Positions 36,281-45,816 of a stretch of DNA of 56,189 bases are shown piece after piece. The DNA is taken from assembly GCF_002276045.1 (NCBI RefSeq), contig NZ_NQMR01000050.1, positions 1 through 56,189 on the forward strand. The letters run 5' to 3'. Numbering within the stretch: the stretch's first letter is position 1; each line of letters starts with the position of its first letter. The DNA comes from Pseudoalteromonas sp. NBT06-2 (lineage in GTDB: Bacteria > Pseudomonadota > Gammaproteobacteria > Enterobacterales > Alteromonadaceae). The notes under the pieces are model-generated. The model ran no database searches, had not been told where the DNA came from, and saw only the letters and a list, made by a program, of their open reading frames with translations. The position numbers and the translations under genes were made by a program.

Positions 36281-37303
36281 ATGATCGATTTTCGCTCTGA
36301 CACTGTTACTAAACCTTGTAATACCATGAAGCAAGCTATGTTTGATGCCCAATTAGGTGATGATGTCTATGGTGACGATCCGAGTGTTAATGAATTAGAG
36401 CAATGGGTAGCAGAAACGCATGGATTTGAGTCTGCTATTTTTTGTAGCTCTGGCACTCAAGCCAACTTACTTGCATTAATGTCACATTGTGAACGTGGAG
36501 ATGAATATTTATGTGGTCAACAAGCACACAATTATAAATTTGAAGGCGGTGGTGCGGCTGTTTTAGGCTCTATTCAACCACAGCCCGTTGAAAATGAAAA
36601 AGACGGTACTTTATGCTTTAAAAAACTTAAAAGCTATATAAAACCAATAGATCCCCACTTTGCCAAAACCAAACTATTAAGTTTAGAAAATACCATTAAT
36701 GGTAAAATACTACCTCTTGCTTATCTAACTCAAGCACGTGAGTTTGCAAATGAAAATTCATTACAACTGCATTTAGATGGTGCCAGAGTTTACAACGCAA
36801 AAGTTGCTTTAGATATTGATATTATGAAGATAGCTCAACATTTCGATTCTATGACAATTTGTTTATCTAAAGGACTAGGTGCGCCAATAGGCTCTTTATT
36901 ATTAGGAACTAATGAGCTAATAGCTAAAGCAAGGCGCTGGCGAAAAGTGCTTGGTGGTGGTATGCGACAAGTTGGTATTTTAGCAGCTGCGGCAAAAACT
37001 GCGTTGACTGAAAATGTAGAAAAGCTAAAGCAAGATCATGCTAATGCGTTACATTTAGCCAAATCTCTGTGTGGTATAAAAGGCGTCAGTATTAACCCTG
37101 AACATGTGCAAACAAACATGGTATTTTTTAAACTTGATAAACCTGCACTAATCCATTCAATTGCCCAAGAACTTAAAGCAAAAGATATTTTAATCAGTCC
37201 AGCCAACCCAGTTCGCTTAGTAACGCATTTAGATATAACAAAACAAGATGTTGATGTTTTTATTAAAGAGTTAAAGTCTGCTTTATCAAAATCTACTCTC
37301 TAA
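36281..37303 (+). CDS. ltaE: Low-specificity L-threonine aldolase
   Basis: A 340-residue fold-type I pyridoxal-phosphate enzyme that splits L-threonine or allo-threonine to glycine and acetaldehyde. MIDFRSDTVTKP opens the protein, FCSSGTQANLLALM binds the phosphate, LHLDGARVYNA holds the aspartate, and the Schiff-base lysine is K197 in CLSKGLGAPIGS. The pairing with a GntR regulator ten bases upstream is unusual for a gene that is often single. Confidence 0.93.
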   Translation: MIDFRSDTVTKPCNTMKQAMFDAQLGDDVYGDDPSVNELEQWVAETHGFESAIFCSSGTQANLLALMSHCERGDEYLCGQQAHNYKFEGGGAAVLGSIQPQPVENEKDGTLCFKKLKSYIKPIDPHFAKTKLLSLENTINGKILPLAYLTQAREFANENSLQLHLDGARVYNAKVALDIDIMKIAQHFDSMTICLSKGLGAPIGSLLLGTNELIAKARRWRKVLGGGMRQVGILAAAAKTALTENVEKLKQDHANALHLAKSLCGIKGVSINPEHVQTNMVFFKLDKPALIHSIAQELKAKDILISPANPVRLVTHLDITKQDVDVFIKELKSALSKSTL

Positions 37304-37310
37304 AAATTAG

Positions 37311-37754
37311 TTAAGCCTTTGCCAATATCCTATCTAGGTTATTGGCAAAATTTTGTCTGTCTGTTTGGCTTAGCGGTGCTTGACCGCTTGTGTGAACGCC
37401 ACTGGCACGCATAGTATCCATAAAATCACGTATATTTAACCGCTGTTTTATATTTTCGGTAGTATAAAGCTCACCTCTTGGGTTAAGTGCTATGCCCTCT
37501 TTTTCGATTATTTCAGCTGCTAATGGGATATCACCGGTGATCACTAAGTCACGTGCTTGCATTCTTTTTACTATTTCATCGTCTGCTACATCAAATCCAG
37601 AAGAAACTTGAATTTGATTGATAAATCTCGAAGGTGGCGTTTTAATATATTGATTTGCAACTAATGTGACTTGAATTTTTTTTCTATCTGCGGCTCTGAA
37701 TAAAATTTCTTTAATGACCACAGGGCATGCATCTGCATCGACCCAAATTTTCAT
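37311..37754 (-). CDS. YaiI/YqxD (DUF188) family protein
   Basis: A 147-residue protein with a PIN-like fold: [20 protein letters not shown], then [22 protein letters not shown] and [10 protein letters not shown]. The aspartates resemble a nuclease site, but no activity is established for the family. It converges with ltaE, seven bases apart. Confidence 0.92.
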   Translation of the reverse strand: MKIWVDADACPVVIKEILFRAADRKKIQVTLVANQYIKTPPSRFINQIQVSSGFDVADDEIVKRMQARDLVITGDIPLAAEIIEKEGIALNPRGELYTTENIKQRLNIRDFMDTMRASGVHTSGQAPLSQTDRQNFANNLDRILAKA

Positions 37755-37886
37755 GATAATTCCAATAATGTATTTACTTACTCATTTTTTTAAATTATAT
37801 CATTAAACTAGAAATGAAGGGTTGAAACAAAATGTAATTATTTCAAAACCTCATCATTGGATAGATGTCGTTTACCTCTACCACCC

Positions 37887-38133
37887 TATACCCATGCTAC
37901 ATGGAATGCGCGATTTCAGCAAATCGAGAAGTGTGCCAAATACGAGGCAAAAGATGTGTCGTTAAGTCATTCTCAACAAATACAACGCAGTTGACTGTCC
38001 TATGGAAGCTTAGGTAGAAATCAATTACGTCGTTATAATCCATCATCAGGGAATAACCATGAATTACAAATCATGCTTTATACTCGTATTCTACCCAAAC
38101 TATTAAACCTGAATTCCAAGTAGCACGGGTATA
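37887..38133. repeat. Copy D of the TATACCCATG repeat family (247 bp, reversed core)
   Basis: It opens TATACCCATGCTACATGG and closes CAAGTAGCACGGGTATA. The core lies in the opposite orientation at 38031-38060 (reverse of ATGGTTATTCCCTGATG). Its flanking arms are GGTAGAA (38013-38019) and TTCTACC (38089-38095), unlike those of A, C or E, yet still complementary. Confidence 0.75.
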
Positions 38134-38217
38134 TATTCGAAAAACATTTGCTCACCTCACAAAAAATAAAGAATCGCCATTAAGTAGTCTAAAAATTAAT
38201 ATGGGAAGCAGATTAAT

Positions 38218-38463
38218 TTAAAAGTCACATTTTAATATCTTCATTGGCTTATCAGCAACTAATACACAACCTCTGGCTTCATCTGATGCTGCTTTACATT
38301 GTTTAAGCATTTCACTACGACTAGGTGCTTGTTTTGCTAATACTTTTTTTACGTGGCTGACTACTTTTTTGCATTCACTTATAGGCACGGGATCGACCTT
38401 ACTGCATGCGGTTAATATTGTTATGGCGAAACATACAATCGACACGATTTTTACTAAAATCAT
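38218..38463 (-). CDS. Small lipoprotein of unknown function
   Basis: About 81 residues. A hydrophobic signal ends in a lipobox, ITILTAC, giving a mature protein of about 63 residues with an N-terminal lipid cysteine. CKKVVSH, MLKQCKAASDEARGC and ILKCDF contain four further cysteines. Start at 38463 is set by a GAGGAG site seven bases upstream; the frame opens seven codons earlier. Not recognised. The residue after the lipid cysteine is serine, which usually sends lipoproteins to the outer membrane. Confidence 0.75.
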   Translation of the reverse strand: MILVKIVSIVCFAITILTACSKVDPVPISECKKVVSHVKKVLAKQAPSRSEMLKQCKAASDEARGCVLVADKPMKILKCDF

Positions 38464-38563
38464 AAATATACTCCTCTTTAACATAATATTTTAGCGCTAT
38501 TTTTTAGCATTCAATTTTTGATAATGTTTTTCAGTATAGTAGAGAAATATATTTTTACAGTTT

Positions 38564-39673
38564 TCAATCCTGCTCTAAATACTCCAACGATTGCATTTGT
38601 GTTAAACGGCTAAAAGTGCGTTTGAATTCAAAATTTAAAGCCCCTCCGCCATAAAGCTCATCCAAGGGTACTTCAGCACTAATATATAAATTGGTATTTT
38701 GATCGTATAGCTCATCCACTAAGCTAATGAAACGTCTTGCGGCGTCATCTTGAGTTGCATAACTTAATTGTCTCTCGCCAGTTACTGTTGCGATTGCGCC
38801 ATCTTCAGTACCCCGTGCCTTAATCCAACTTCTGCATTGCCCGCCCAGCAAGGGGACATCGCTTAAGAATATATTTTTAAACCTTGATGCCAACTCAATA
38901 TAATCTAGTTGAGATCTAGGTCCATTACACAAGGAATCAAAGCTGAACCAAACAGCATTACTTGAATGAAATTCGGCTTTAATATGACGCCCTAATATTT
39001 TTACATCATTTTCTAACTGTTCACTTTTACCTCTTATTTTATAAAACTTATTTTTAATCTCATCATGATTCAAAAAGTAAGTTTGAGAAAATTCTAAATG
39101 CCTTAATCTATGATCTTGCAGCCCATTTAAATGAAATTCTGTTGTATATTGCTTTAGTAATGCGATTGTTGGTAAAAACTGCTCTCGCTGAAGACCATTT
39201 TCATAAAGATTTTCAATGGATATATTTGAAGTAACAACTAAAGTAACACCTTGCTCAAAAAGGGCTTCAAATAAACCTCCTAAAATCATTGCATCACCAA
39301 TGTCAGATACAAAAAATTCATCAAAACACAAAACACGACATTCTTTAGATAAATCAAGTGCAATTCGTTTTAATGGATTTTTATGACCTGATTCTTGAAA
39401 TAATGCTTTATGAATCTTTGCCATAAAGTGATGGAAATGTAATCGTAATTTTTTTTCAGTATTTAAGCTATTGAAAAACATATCCATCAAAAATGTTTTT
39501 CCACGTCCAACATCACCCCATATATAAATACCTTTAACTTGTTTTATTTGAGGGTTCTGTAGTTCTTGATACAACTGCTCTAACTTAATTACTGCAAAAT
39601 TTTGCTGTTCGTCAATAATATATTTAGGCTGCTGTAATTGTTGTTGATATTGCTGCTGTGGTGACAAAAACAT
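38564..39673 (-). CDS. zapE: Cell division ATPase ZapE (AFG1 family)
   Basis: About 369 residues. Walker A is WGDVGRGKTFLMD, Walker B is VLCFDEFFVSDIGDAM, and TSNISIENLYENGLQREQF and RLRHLE follow, as in E. coli ZapE, which acts at the Z-ring in constriction. The reading frame extends upstream to a TTG, but the -10 box TATAAT at 39705-39710 lies within that extension. The ATG at 39673, about 32 bp downstream of that box, is therefore the likely start. A glutamine-rich stretch follows the start (QQQYQQQLQQ). Confidence 0.9.
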   Translation of the reverse strand: MFLSPQQQYQQQLQQPKYIIDEQQNFAVIKLEQLYQELQNPQIKQVKGIYIWGDVGRGKTFLMDMFFNSLNTEKKLRLHFHHFMAKIHKALFQESGHKNPLKRIALDLSKECRVLCFDEFFVSDIGDAMILGGLFEALFEQGVTLVVTSNISIENLYENGLQREQFLPTIALLKQYTTEFHLNGLQDHRLRHLEFSQTYFLNHDEIKNKFYKIRGKSEQLENDVKILGRHIKAEFHSSNAVWFSFDSLCNGPRSQLDYIELASRFKNIFLSDVPLLGGQCRSWIKARGTEDGAIATVTGERQLSYATQDDAARRFISLVDELYDQNTNLYISAEVPLDELYGGGALNFEFKRTFSRLTQMQSLEYLEQD

Positions 39674-39704
39674 ATAACTTTTTAATAAATAATAAAAAGG
39701 TGAT

Positions 39705-39710
39705 ATTATA
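39705..39710 (-). promoter_or_regulatory. -10 element of the zapE promoter
   Basis: A consensus TATAAT on the minus strand, placing transcription start about 25 bases before the ATG at 39673. No clear -35 was assigned. Confidence 0.5.
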
Positions 39711-39750
39711 CCCTTAATCAAAAATCTAAACTGTTTTCTTTTAAAGAATT

Positions 39751-40575
39751 CTAGCTAGCTAGTGCCGCTTTCACTTTATCACGATAACTTCGGCTCACCT
39801 TAAGCTCTTGACCATTTTCGAGTACTAATTGATATTCTCCGCTCACTTGAGTAACAAGCTTGCTGATTTGTTTTGTATTAACAATCGCACTTCTGTGAAC
39901 ACGTACAAATAATTTCGGATCTAACTCTGCTTCAAGCTCTTTCATCGTTTTACGTAAGATATGTGTTTTTCCATCATTGGTATGTAAACACATATAATCC
40001 CCTGCAGCGTCTACCCACTGTATTGTACCTGTATGCACTCGAACAATTTCACCTTGCTCTTTAACGGCGATTGATTCGGGAAAACGCTTTTCTTCAATCT
40101 TTGCACCAGTGGCTAGTTTTTCTAAGATCTCTTCATAATTATTACCGGTTAATCCGGCTACAAAGTTTGCTAATTTATTTTTATGAACATTATCTTGCTG
40201 CGTTTTTAAAAAACTATGCACCTTATCTACCGCCTGTTTTAGTCTGTTATCATCCACGGGCTTTAATAAATAATCTAAAGCATGGTTTTCAAATGCATTC
40301 ACTGCGTATTGATCAAATGCCGTCACAAAAATAATTATGGGCATATTTTTTGAAAATTCAACTAACGCTTTAACTACTTCAAATCCATTTTTCCCGGGCA
40401 TTTGAATATCTAAAAAAATCAAATCTACTTGTTGTGATTGGTAAGCTTCAATTGCTTCATCGCCATTTTTACATAAACTGATTATGTCAATTTCGCTAAA
40501 TTTTTTTAATCTTACCGCCAAACCTTTACGTGCAAGTGGCTCATCATCAACAATCATTGTTTTGATACTATTCAT
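39751..40575 (-). CDS. LytTR-family response regulator
   Basis: A 274-residue two-component regulator. The receiver domain carries D10, D11, phospho-acceptor D56 (LIFLDIQMPG), the T in FVTAFDQYA and K in LKPV. The C-terminal LytTR domain binds DNA with beta-strands (IQWVDAAGDYMCLHT, HILRKTMKELE, FVRVHRSAIVN). It resembles the YehT/BtsR and AlgR group. It overlaps the kinase gene upstream by 8 bp, so the pair is one system. Related systems sense pyruvate or cell-envelope signals; the signal here is unknown. Confidence 0.93.
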   Translation of the reverse strand: MNSIKTMIVDDEPLARKGLAVRLKKFSEIDIISLCKNGDEAIEAYQSQQVDLIFLDIQMPGKNGFEVVKALVEFSKNMPIIIFVTAFDQYAVNAFENHALDYLLKPVDDNRLKQAVDKVHSFLKTQQDNVHKNKLANFVAGLTGNNYEEILEKLATGAKIEEKRFPESIAVKEQGEIVRVHTGTIQWVDAAGDYMCLHTNDGKTHILRKTMKELEAELDPKLFVRVHRSAIVNTKQISKLVTQVSGEYQLVLENGQELKVSRSYRDKVKAALAS

Positions 40576-41656
40576 TTAGTATTGCCTTTTTATAATTTTT
40601 TTCATACGGAATACGGATATTAACTTTTAAACCAGAAGGTTCATTATTAGATAATACAAACGAATAGTTGTTCTCGTAAAGAGTCTTTAGTCGATCTTTT
40701 GTATTTGCTATCCCTACTCCTGATATTTTAGCCAGTTGTCCATCTTCAATCTCAGCGCCTGGGCCATTGTCACCGACTTCCAACAACAGTTCATTTGCAA
40801 AAATTTGTGCTTTAATTTCTATTGTGCCACCACTAATTGTATTTGCAATGGCATATTTAATTGAGTTTTCAATAATCGGTTGCAAAATCATACTTGGAAC
40901 CATGGCTTCTTTTGCTGAGTCACTTATTTCAACATTAACAGTTAACCTGTCTTCAAATCTGACTTCTTCTATTTCTAAATAAAGTTTTAAAACATACAGT
41001 TCTTTTTCTAATGGTACTTTTTTAATCGGGTCTGTATTTAAGGTATAACGTAAAAAGTCGCTTAGTTTTGAAACCATTTGATTGGCATTTTTATTTTCTT
41101 CGATCAAAATTAATGTTGATATTGCATTTAGGGTGTTAAATAAAAAGTGAGGATTTAATTGGTAACGTAACATTTTTAATTGTGCTTCATGCGCCATGTT
41201 CATGGCTTTAAGCGACTTTTGCCTTTCACTTTGTAGAAGTTGATAATACTTAATACCAAAATATAAACCACTCCAACAAAGAATGATGTATACCGAATCT
41301 AACCCTTGCTGAAAATAGTAAAACCACTCGTCGGGTCTGAAGCCATGACGATATATTTCCCACAGATTAAACTTTTGTAAAACGGACCAAAGTGTACCTG
41401 TAATATATGATGACGTGAATACAAAAGTAATGAGTACCCATGGGCCCGCATTCCATACTTTACGGTATAGATATCTTAATGGTATCGTCATTAAACAGCC
41501 TGCATAAGCATTTAATATGATGACAAATATATATATATCGCGCATCTCAAATACTTTTGAGCCTATGTAATTTAATAGGGCATATCCTACCCAACCAGAT
41601 ACTTGTAAAACCCAAAAAAATCGTTGTCGGTTATCGACTAATTGCTGCCAGTTCAA
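40568..41656 (-). CDS. LytS/YehU-type sensor histidine kinase
   Basis: A 362-residue membrane kinase. Four membrane segments span about residues 13-135 with no periplasmic domain. The His_kinase region follows: H170 in LRYQLNPHFLFNTLNAI is the phosphorylated histidine, and the ATPase part has ILQPIIENSIKYAI and LLEVGDNGPG plus ISGVGIANTKDRLK. Pairs with the LytTR regulator overlapping its 3' end. It lacks the long LytS-type 5TM domain, so its signal is unclear. Confidence 0.92.
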   Translation of the reverse strand: MNWQQLVDNRQRFFWVLQVSGWVGYALLNYIGSKVFEMRDIYIFVIILNAYAGCLMTIPLRYLYRKVWNAGPWVLITFVFTSSYITGTLWSVLQKFNLWEIYRHGFRPDEWFYYFQQGLDSVYIILCWSGLYFGIKYYQLLQSERQKSLKAMNMAHEAQLKMLRYQLNPHFLFNTLNAISTLILIEENKNANQMVSKLSDFLRYTLNTDPIKKVPLEKELYVLKLYLEIEEVRFEDRLTVNVEISDSAKEAMVPSMILQPIIENSIKYAIANTISGGTIEIKAQIFANELLLEVGDNGPGAEIEDGQLAKISGVGIANTKDRLKTLYENNYSFVLSNNEPSGLKVNIRIPYEKNYKKAILNE

Positions 41657-41935
41657 AATCTTAGTTTAATTATTATATTTATCACTATTATAATTTCTAT
41701 CATCAAAAACACACTGTCAGTTATCTTACTTTTATTACGATTAATCGCATTTAAATTAAAGCAACCATATTACGATGAAACGGTTTAAATATCCTCAACT
41801 AAGATCATCGAGAAGAGTGAAATTGATGCCTCATCTTTGTCACAAAATTGTACGTCCGCATCTCATGCACAGCTCATCTCATCAACTTATTTTCTAAAGC
41901 TGATATAACAAACCACCTTGTATTTACTTCATTTA

Positions 41936-42470
41936 TATACCCATGTTATACCATTAGTATTAATTAAGTGATCAAGTTTCTCCATGCTCTGAAGCATAGC
42001 TTTATGACCCGTTCAGTTTCTGAACGAAAAATATTCCAAGCACGAACTACTTGCTCAGCAATATCTTCATATCCACTAAATGTACGATTTGATAATTATC
42101 TGTCCCGCATCTACTGCCATACTTGTTCTATGGGATTTAGCTCTAGTGAATATGGCGGTAATGGGATAATTGTCAGGTTTTTGAATTCACAAGCAATATC
42201 TCCCATATGCCAGCTAACGCGATCAACGATAACAACCGCATATCTTCCATCTTCAGTTGTATTAGTAATAAGCTGTAAATATTGTCACATTATATTTTTA
42301 TTCAAACAAGGTGCAATGATAGCTTATGTTTTTCCTATTGCAGGACAGGCTGAGTCAAACAGCTGTTGATTGACAACTCTTGATCGTGAGCCTTTTTCAG
42401 CCCAAATCTTTGTCGTAGTATTTTGTTGAATTCTAACTGAAATCTAGCATTTTGAGGCATCATAGATATA
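41936..42470. repeat. Copy G of the TATACCCATG repeat family, split by an IS630 relic
   Basis: The left end TATACCCATGTTA is at 41936. The other end, read in reverse from 42470, is TATATCTATGATGCCTCAAA followed by GCTAGATTTCAG, matching copies C and E. An IS630-family relic occupies the middle. In relic 1 (35005) the same intron position is uninterrupted, so that copy shows the empty target site. Confidence 0.65.
41949..42425 (-). pseudogene. IS630-family transposase relic
   Basis: On the minus strand the C-terminal half of a DDE_3-type transposase can be read with stops: IWAEKGSRSRVVNQQLFDSA, ITNTTEDGRYAVVIVDRVSW, LPPYSLELNPIEQVW, NRTFSGYEDIAEQVVRAWN and FRAWRNLIT. LELNPIEQVW holds the last catalytic glutamate. 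At least two in-frame stops (after QVWQ and MRDR) and a shift break it. The N-terminal half is missing. Its right end, GTATTAATTAAGTGATCA at 41957-41974, matches the MITE-like element at 34730. Confidence 0.75.
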
Positions 42471-42802
42471 AAATATATATCAAGCGCTTCAAACCATTTT
42501 TCAGCATCGAAAAATCAAATAAAAGACTACAGGTTTATCTACCACCTGATACCGACTTAGACCTTGAGTTTCCTCTTGAATTTAAGTCACTGACAAAATT
42601 AAGTTTAGATAGCAGACTTCACACTATTTAGGACGCTTACCCACCAATACCGCCGAAACAGGTTACGGTTAGTTGTGTACTTAACTTCTTATGGCTTCCT
42701 TCAAACCTCACTGTTAGCCAGTAACGCCCTTGCCTTCCCCTTAGTCCGGGTGATAAGGCTTATTGCAGCCTATCGGGTTTGCCAGCTTCGCTGGGCAAAC
42801 AA

Positions 42803-42835
42803 AAAAGGTATGAAGTTTTACACTCCATACCTTTT
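42803..42835 (-). terminator. Rho-independent terminator of the SulP gene
   Basis: AAAAGGTATG and CATACCTTTT form a ten-base stem. On the minus strand six Ts (42806-42801) follow and the intron relic begins with the next base. It lies 57 bp beyond the transporter's stop codon. Confidence 0.8.
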
Positions 42836-42891
42836 ACTATTATTACACCAAGCAGTGGTCGCTTTTAAACATATTTGCGCAGCAAAAAAAT

Positions 42892-44448
42892 TTAGCCTAA
42901 ACGATTATCCGCAACTTTATATTTAGGATCTTCGATAACATTTACTTCAACTAAGTCAGCAGCTTTACTCAACAGCTCTTTACAATCTTCACTTAAATGA
43001 CGTAAATGTAATGTTTTGCCTTCTGTAGCATAACGTTCAACAAGAGTATCAATGGCTTCAATCGCACTATGATCTGTTACACGACTATATTTGAATTCGA
43101 TAATAATATCTTTTGGATCATCTTTTACATCAAATAATTCTAAAAAGTTATTTACTGAACCAAAAAATATTGGACCATGTAATTCATAAACTTTAGAGCT
43201 GTTTTCATCAATGTATGAATTGGTATAGATATGCTTTGCATGTTCCCATGCAAATACCAATGCAGATACAATTACACCAACACATACCGCAATTGCTAAA
43301 TCTGTCGCAACAGTTACTGCTGATACTAAAATAATTACAAAAGCATCTGACTTTGGTACTTTCTTCATTATACGAAGACTTGACCATTCGAATGTACCTA
43401 ATACAACCATAAACATAACACCAACTAAGGCTGCTAGTGGTATCATTTCAATTAAGCTAGCACCAACTAAAATGAACGCAAGTAGAATTAACGCAGCACT
43501 AATACCAGATAAACGACTACGACCACCGGAGTTAATATTAATCATAGATTGACCTATCATGGCACAACCCCCCATAGCACCAAACATACCACAGGTTACA
43601 TTTGCAGCACCTTGACCAATACATTCTCTATTACCATTACCACGCGTTTGTGTAATTTCATCAATCAACGTCAGCGTTAATAATGACTCAATTAAGCCAA
43701 TTGCCGCTAAAATTAACGCATAAGGTAAAATGATATATAATGTTTCAAAACTAAATGGCACTACCGGGATATGGAATGTTGGTAATCCACCCGCTATTGT
43801 TGCATCCACATCACCTGTCATATCTTTTAAGAAATCAAGTACCGTACGAGACTCAAGTTCTAAACCAAACACTAAACCGGTAACAACAACAATCGCGACT
43901 AAAGTTGAAGGTATTGCTGCGGTTAATTTTGGTAAGAAATGAATAATAGCCATTGTTAATGCGATTAAACCTAACATTAAGTATAAAGGTTCTCCTTGCA
44001 TCCACTGTAATGTACCTGTTTCATCCATCACTTTAAATTGACCTAACTGGGCTAAAAAGATGACAATCGCAAGACCATTAACAAAACCTAGCATTACAGG
44101 ATGAGGTACCATGCGAATAAATTTACCTAACTTAAATATACCCGCAAGTATTTGCAATAAGCCCATAAGCAAAACTGTCGCAAATAGATATTCTACTCCG
44201 TGTACAGCAACTAAACTTACCATAACTACTGCAAGTGCACCTGTCGCACCTGAAATCATACCGGGGCGACCGCCAACAATGGCAGCAATTAAACCTACGA
44301 TAAACGCAGCATATAGACCAACTAATGGTTCAACACCCGCCACAAAGGCAAAGGCAACAGCCTCTGGAACCAATGCTAGTGCTACAGTTAAACCCGATAG
44401 AATATCGTTTTTAGCTGATTTTGGAGCTTTTGACAGCAAATTAAACAT
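42892..44448 (-). CDS. SulP-family anion transporter
   Basis: A 518-residue inner-membrane protein with the SulP layout: about 12-14 membrane segments and a cytoplasmic STAS domain (about residues 405-500; [30 protein letters not shown]). The opening [30 protein letters not shown] and [23 protein letters not shown] are family marks. Family members carry sulphate, bicarbonate or dicarboxylates. Absence of a linked carbonic anhydrase argues neither way. It is a single-gene unit, with a terminator at 42803-42835. Confidence 0.9.
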   Translation of the reverse strand: MFNLLSKAPKSAKNDILSGLTVALALVPEAVAFAFVAGVEPLVGLYAAFIVGLIAAIVGGRPGMISGATGALAVVMVSLVAVHGVEYLFATVLLMGLLQILAGIFKLGKFIRMVPHPVMLGFVNGLAIVIFLAQLGQFKVMDETGTLQWMQGEPLYLMLGLIALTMAIIHFLPKLTAAIPSTLVAIVVVTGLVFGLELESRTVLDFLKDMTGDVDATIAGGLPTFHIPVVPFSFETLYIILPYALILAAIGLIESLLTLTLIDEITQTRGNGNRECIGQGAANVTCGMFGAMGGCAMIGQSMININSGGRSRLSGISAALILLAFILVGASLIEMIPLAALVGVMFMVVLGTFEWSSLRIMKKVPKSDAFVIILVSAVTVATDLAIAVCVGVIVSALVFAWEHAKHIYTNSYIDENSSKVYELHGPIFFGSVNNFLELFDVKDDPKDIIIEFKYSRVTDHSAIEAIDTLVERYATEGKTLHLRHLSEDCKELLSKAADLVEVNVIEDPKYKVADNRLG

Positions 44449-44631
44449 TTAAGTCCCCAAAGACATTAATAATTCATTACAAAAAAGGGCGCGAATTCTA
44501 TCAAATTAACGTGCTTTTCACAATTGATTTTTCTATCAAATACAAACTTTTAAAAATGCATTCACACTTTACTGATGGGTTTTTATCATTCATTTGGAGA
44601 GAAAAAACTAAGCGCATTAAAAGTCAACTTT

Positions 44632-44882
44632 CTAATAGTTAACTGAGCCGCGTGTTTTTGGTACAACTAACCGACTGCTAAATCCTGCTAATTCTAAATA
44701 GTCAAACATTGTAAAAGGTACAGTATCTTTATCTATTGAGCAGCCAAATTTCAATGATTTTTTGGATTGTTGTAATATACTAATATCTGATTTTTTATAT
44801 GTGGCTGCTTTTGAAGTGCTTAATATTGCTTAATACATGCTTGAATCGATGTAAAATCACTCTCTGTTAATGTATCTTCCAT
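44632..44882 (-). pseudogene. Frameshifted small gene of unknown function
   Basis: From an ATG at 44882 the frame reads MEDTLTESDFTSIQACIKQY and stops. Shifting by one base after this gives STSKAATYKKSDISILQQSK, then KFGCSIDKDTVPFTMFDYLE, LAGFSSRLVVPKTRGSVNY and a stop at 44632. The total is 251 bp, one short of a whole frame, so a single-base deletion explains it. The restored product would be 83 residues, basic, with a coherent composition. I do not recognise the family. A sequencing error is possible. Confidence 0.45.
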
Positions 44883-44916
44883 TTTAGCCTTTGTAGGATT
44901 TAAATGATAAGAGATT

Positions 44917-45640
44917 TTGGCTGATACTCAAGCGACTAATGATAATTGGCAATCACTTGAGCGATTGAATTGTATCTTTGATGGGATTCAGGCAAAAGGT
45001 AAGAGTTTCAACGATAGTTATTTCTCTGTTGCTCCCAAAGGCAAAAACCTTTTTCACACTGATAATCCTCTCACTTGCTATAAGAAAGTAAACGCTAAAA
45101 CACAAGTGATTAATTGCCGTTACGGTAAAAGTGTCGTCCACCATTGCCGAGAATCCTTTTCTAAATCGATTGTTAATCATGTGATTGCAGGCGCATCCGA
45201 TAAGGTATTATTAAACATGATGTTACGTAAAAAAATGAGATTAATCGAGTGCGGAACTATTTTAGGATCATGCGCAATACAGTTAAAATTCGTAAAAGTA
45301 CTCAGAATACAATGATGTGCAAAATCGTAGCAAAATACTTAATTCCTAAAATGAGTACAAACCTCAGCCAGGATAAAATTTATAATTTTTATCAGAACTC
45401 ATAGCGTTAAACTCAAGCTGTTCAAAGAAAATGTATCACTTCAAAGAAACCTGGAACAAGATTAAGAACATAACAGGGTATAAGGTCGGCATCGAAGTTA
45501 ATACATCGGCAAAAATAAAGTTAGTAAGATACTCTTTTCGGTTCGAAATTATGATGCTGAGTCGATTAATTTTGACACTGATGTCATTCTGCGGAATTTC
45601 CTATGATATTAAAAGATAAAATACCAATTTAACATCATTT
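44917..45640 (+). other. Degenerate coding-like region, not identified
   Basis: A frame at 44917-45315 (no ATG; TTG start) reads ATNDNWQSLERLNCIFDGIQ, GKSFNDSYFSVAPKGKNLF and VINCRYGKSVVHHCRE. Stops follow, with isolated protein-like pieces in other frames, for example KVSKILFSVRNYDAESINFD and TDVILRNFL near 45520-45600. It looks like one or two decayed genes. Neither family is recognised, and no mobile-element ends were found beside it. Confidence 0.3.
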
Positions 45641-45816
45641 TATTAATTTAGATTTAGAGTTATAAAAAACTTAAATGTTTAAAAGCGAGTTTCAAAAAGC
45701 TGCTCGCTGATAATTTAATCTATCAAAGTGAAATTTCTTTTCTATTCATAAGGTCTTTAACAATTACATGAGTTGCTAACTCAATTTAATATCATAAAGT
45801 ATTGAGAATTTTTTAT

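Larger units (their letters stand above)
41815..42800 (-). ncRNA. Group II intron relic 2, interrupted by a nested repeat and an IS630 relic
   Basis: On the minus strand the intron starts at 42800 with GTTTGCCCAGCGAAGCTGGC, a hairpin. Domain I-like sequence follows with GACTAAGGGGAAGGCAAGGG and GAAGCCATAAGAAG. The 3' part, after the inserted block 41936-42470, has AATAAGTTGATGAGATG and a damaged domain V (GAGCTGTGCATGAGATGCGG, with ACGTACAATTTTGTG) at about 41843-41890. It aligns with relic 1 in several blocks. The start is directly after the T-run of the SulP gene's terminator, as known for group IIC introns, which insert behind terminator hairpins. The exact class is not settled. No reverse-transcriptase remnant is visible. 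Confidence 0.6.

Noticed and set aside
41968..42369. 133-codon plus-strand frame
   Set aside because: It is the reverse of the IS630 transposase relic, whose family motifs (ELNPIEQVW) are on the minus strand.
41815..42800. CRISPR-like or phage origin for the repeat-rich block
   Set aside because: There are no regularly spaced direct repeats or phage genes. The blocks fit intron, repeat and IS630 relics instead.
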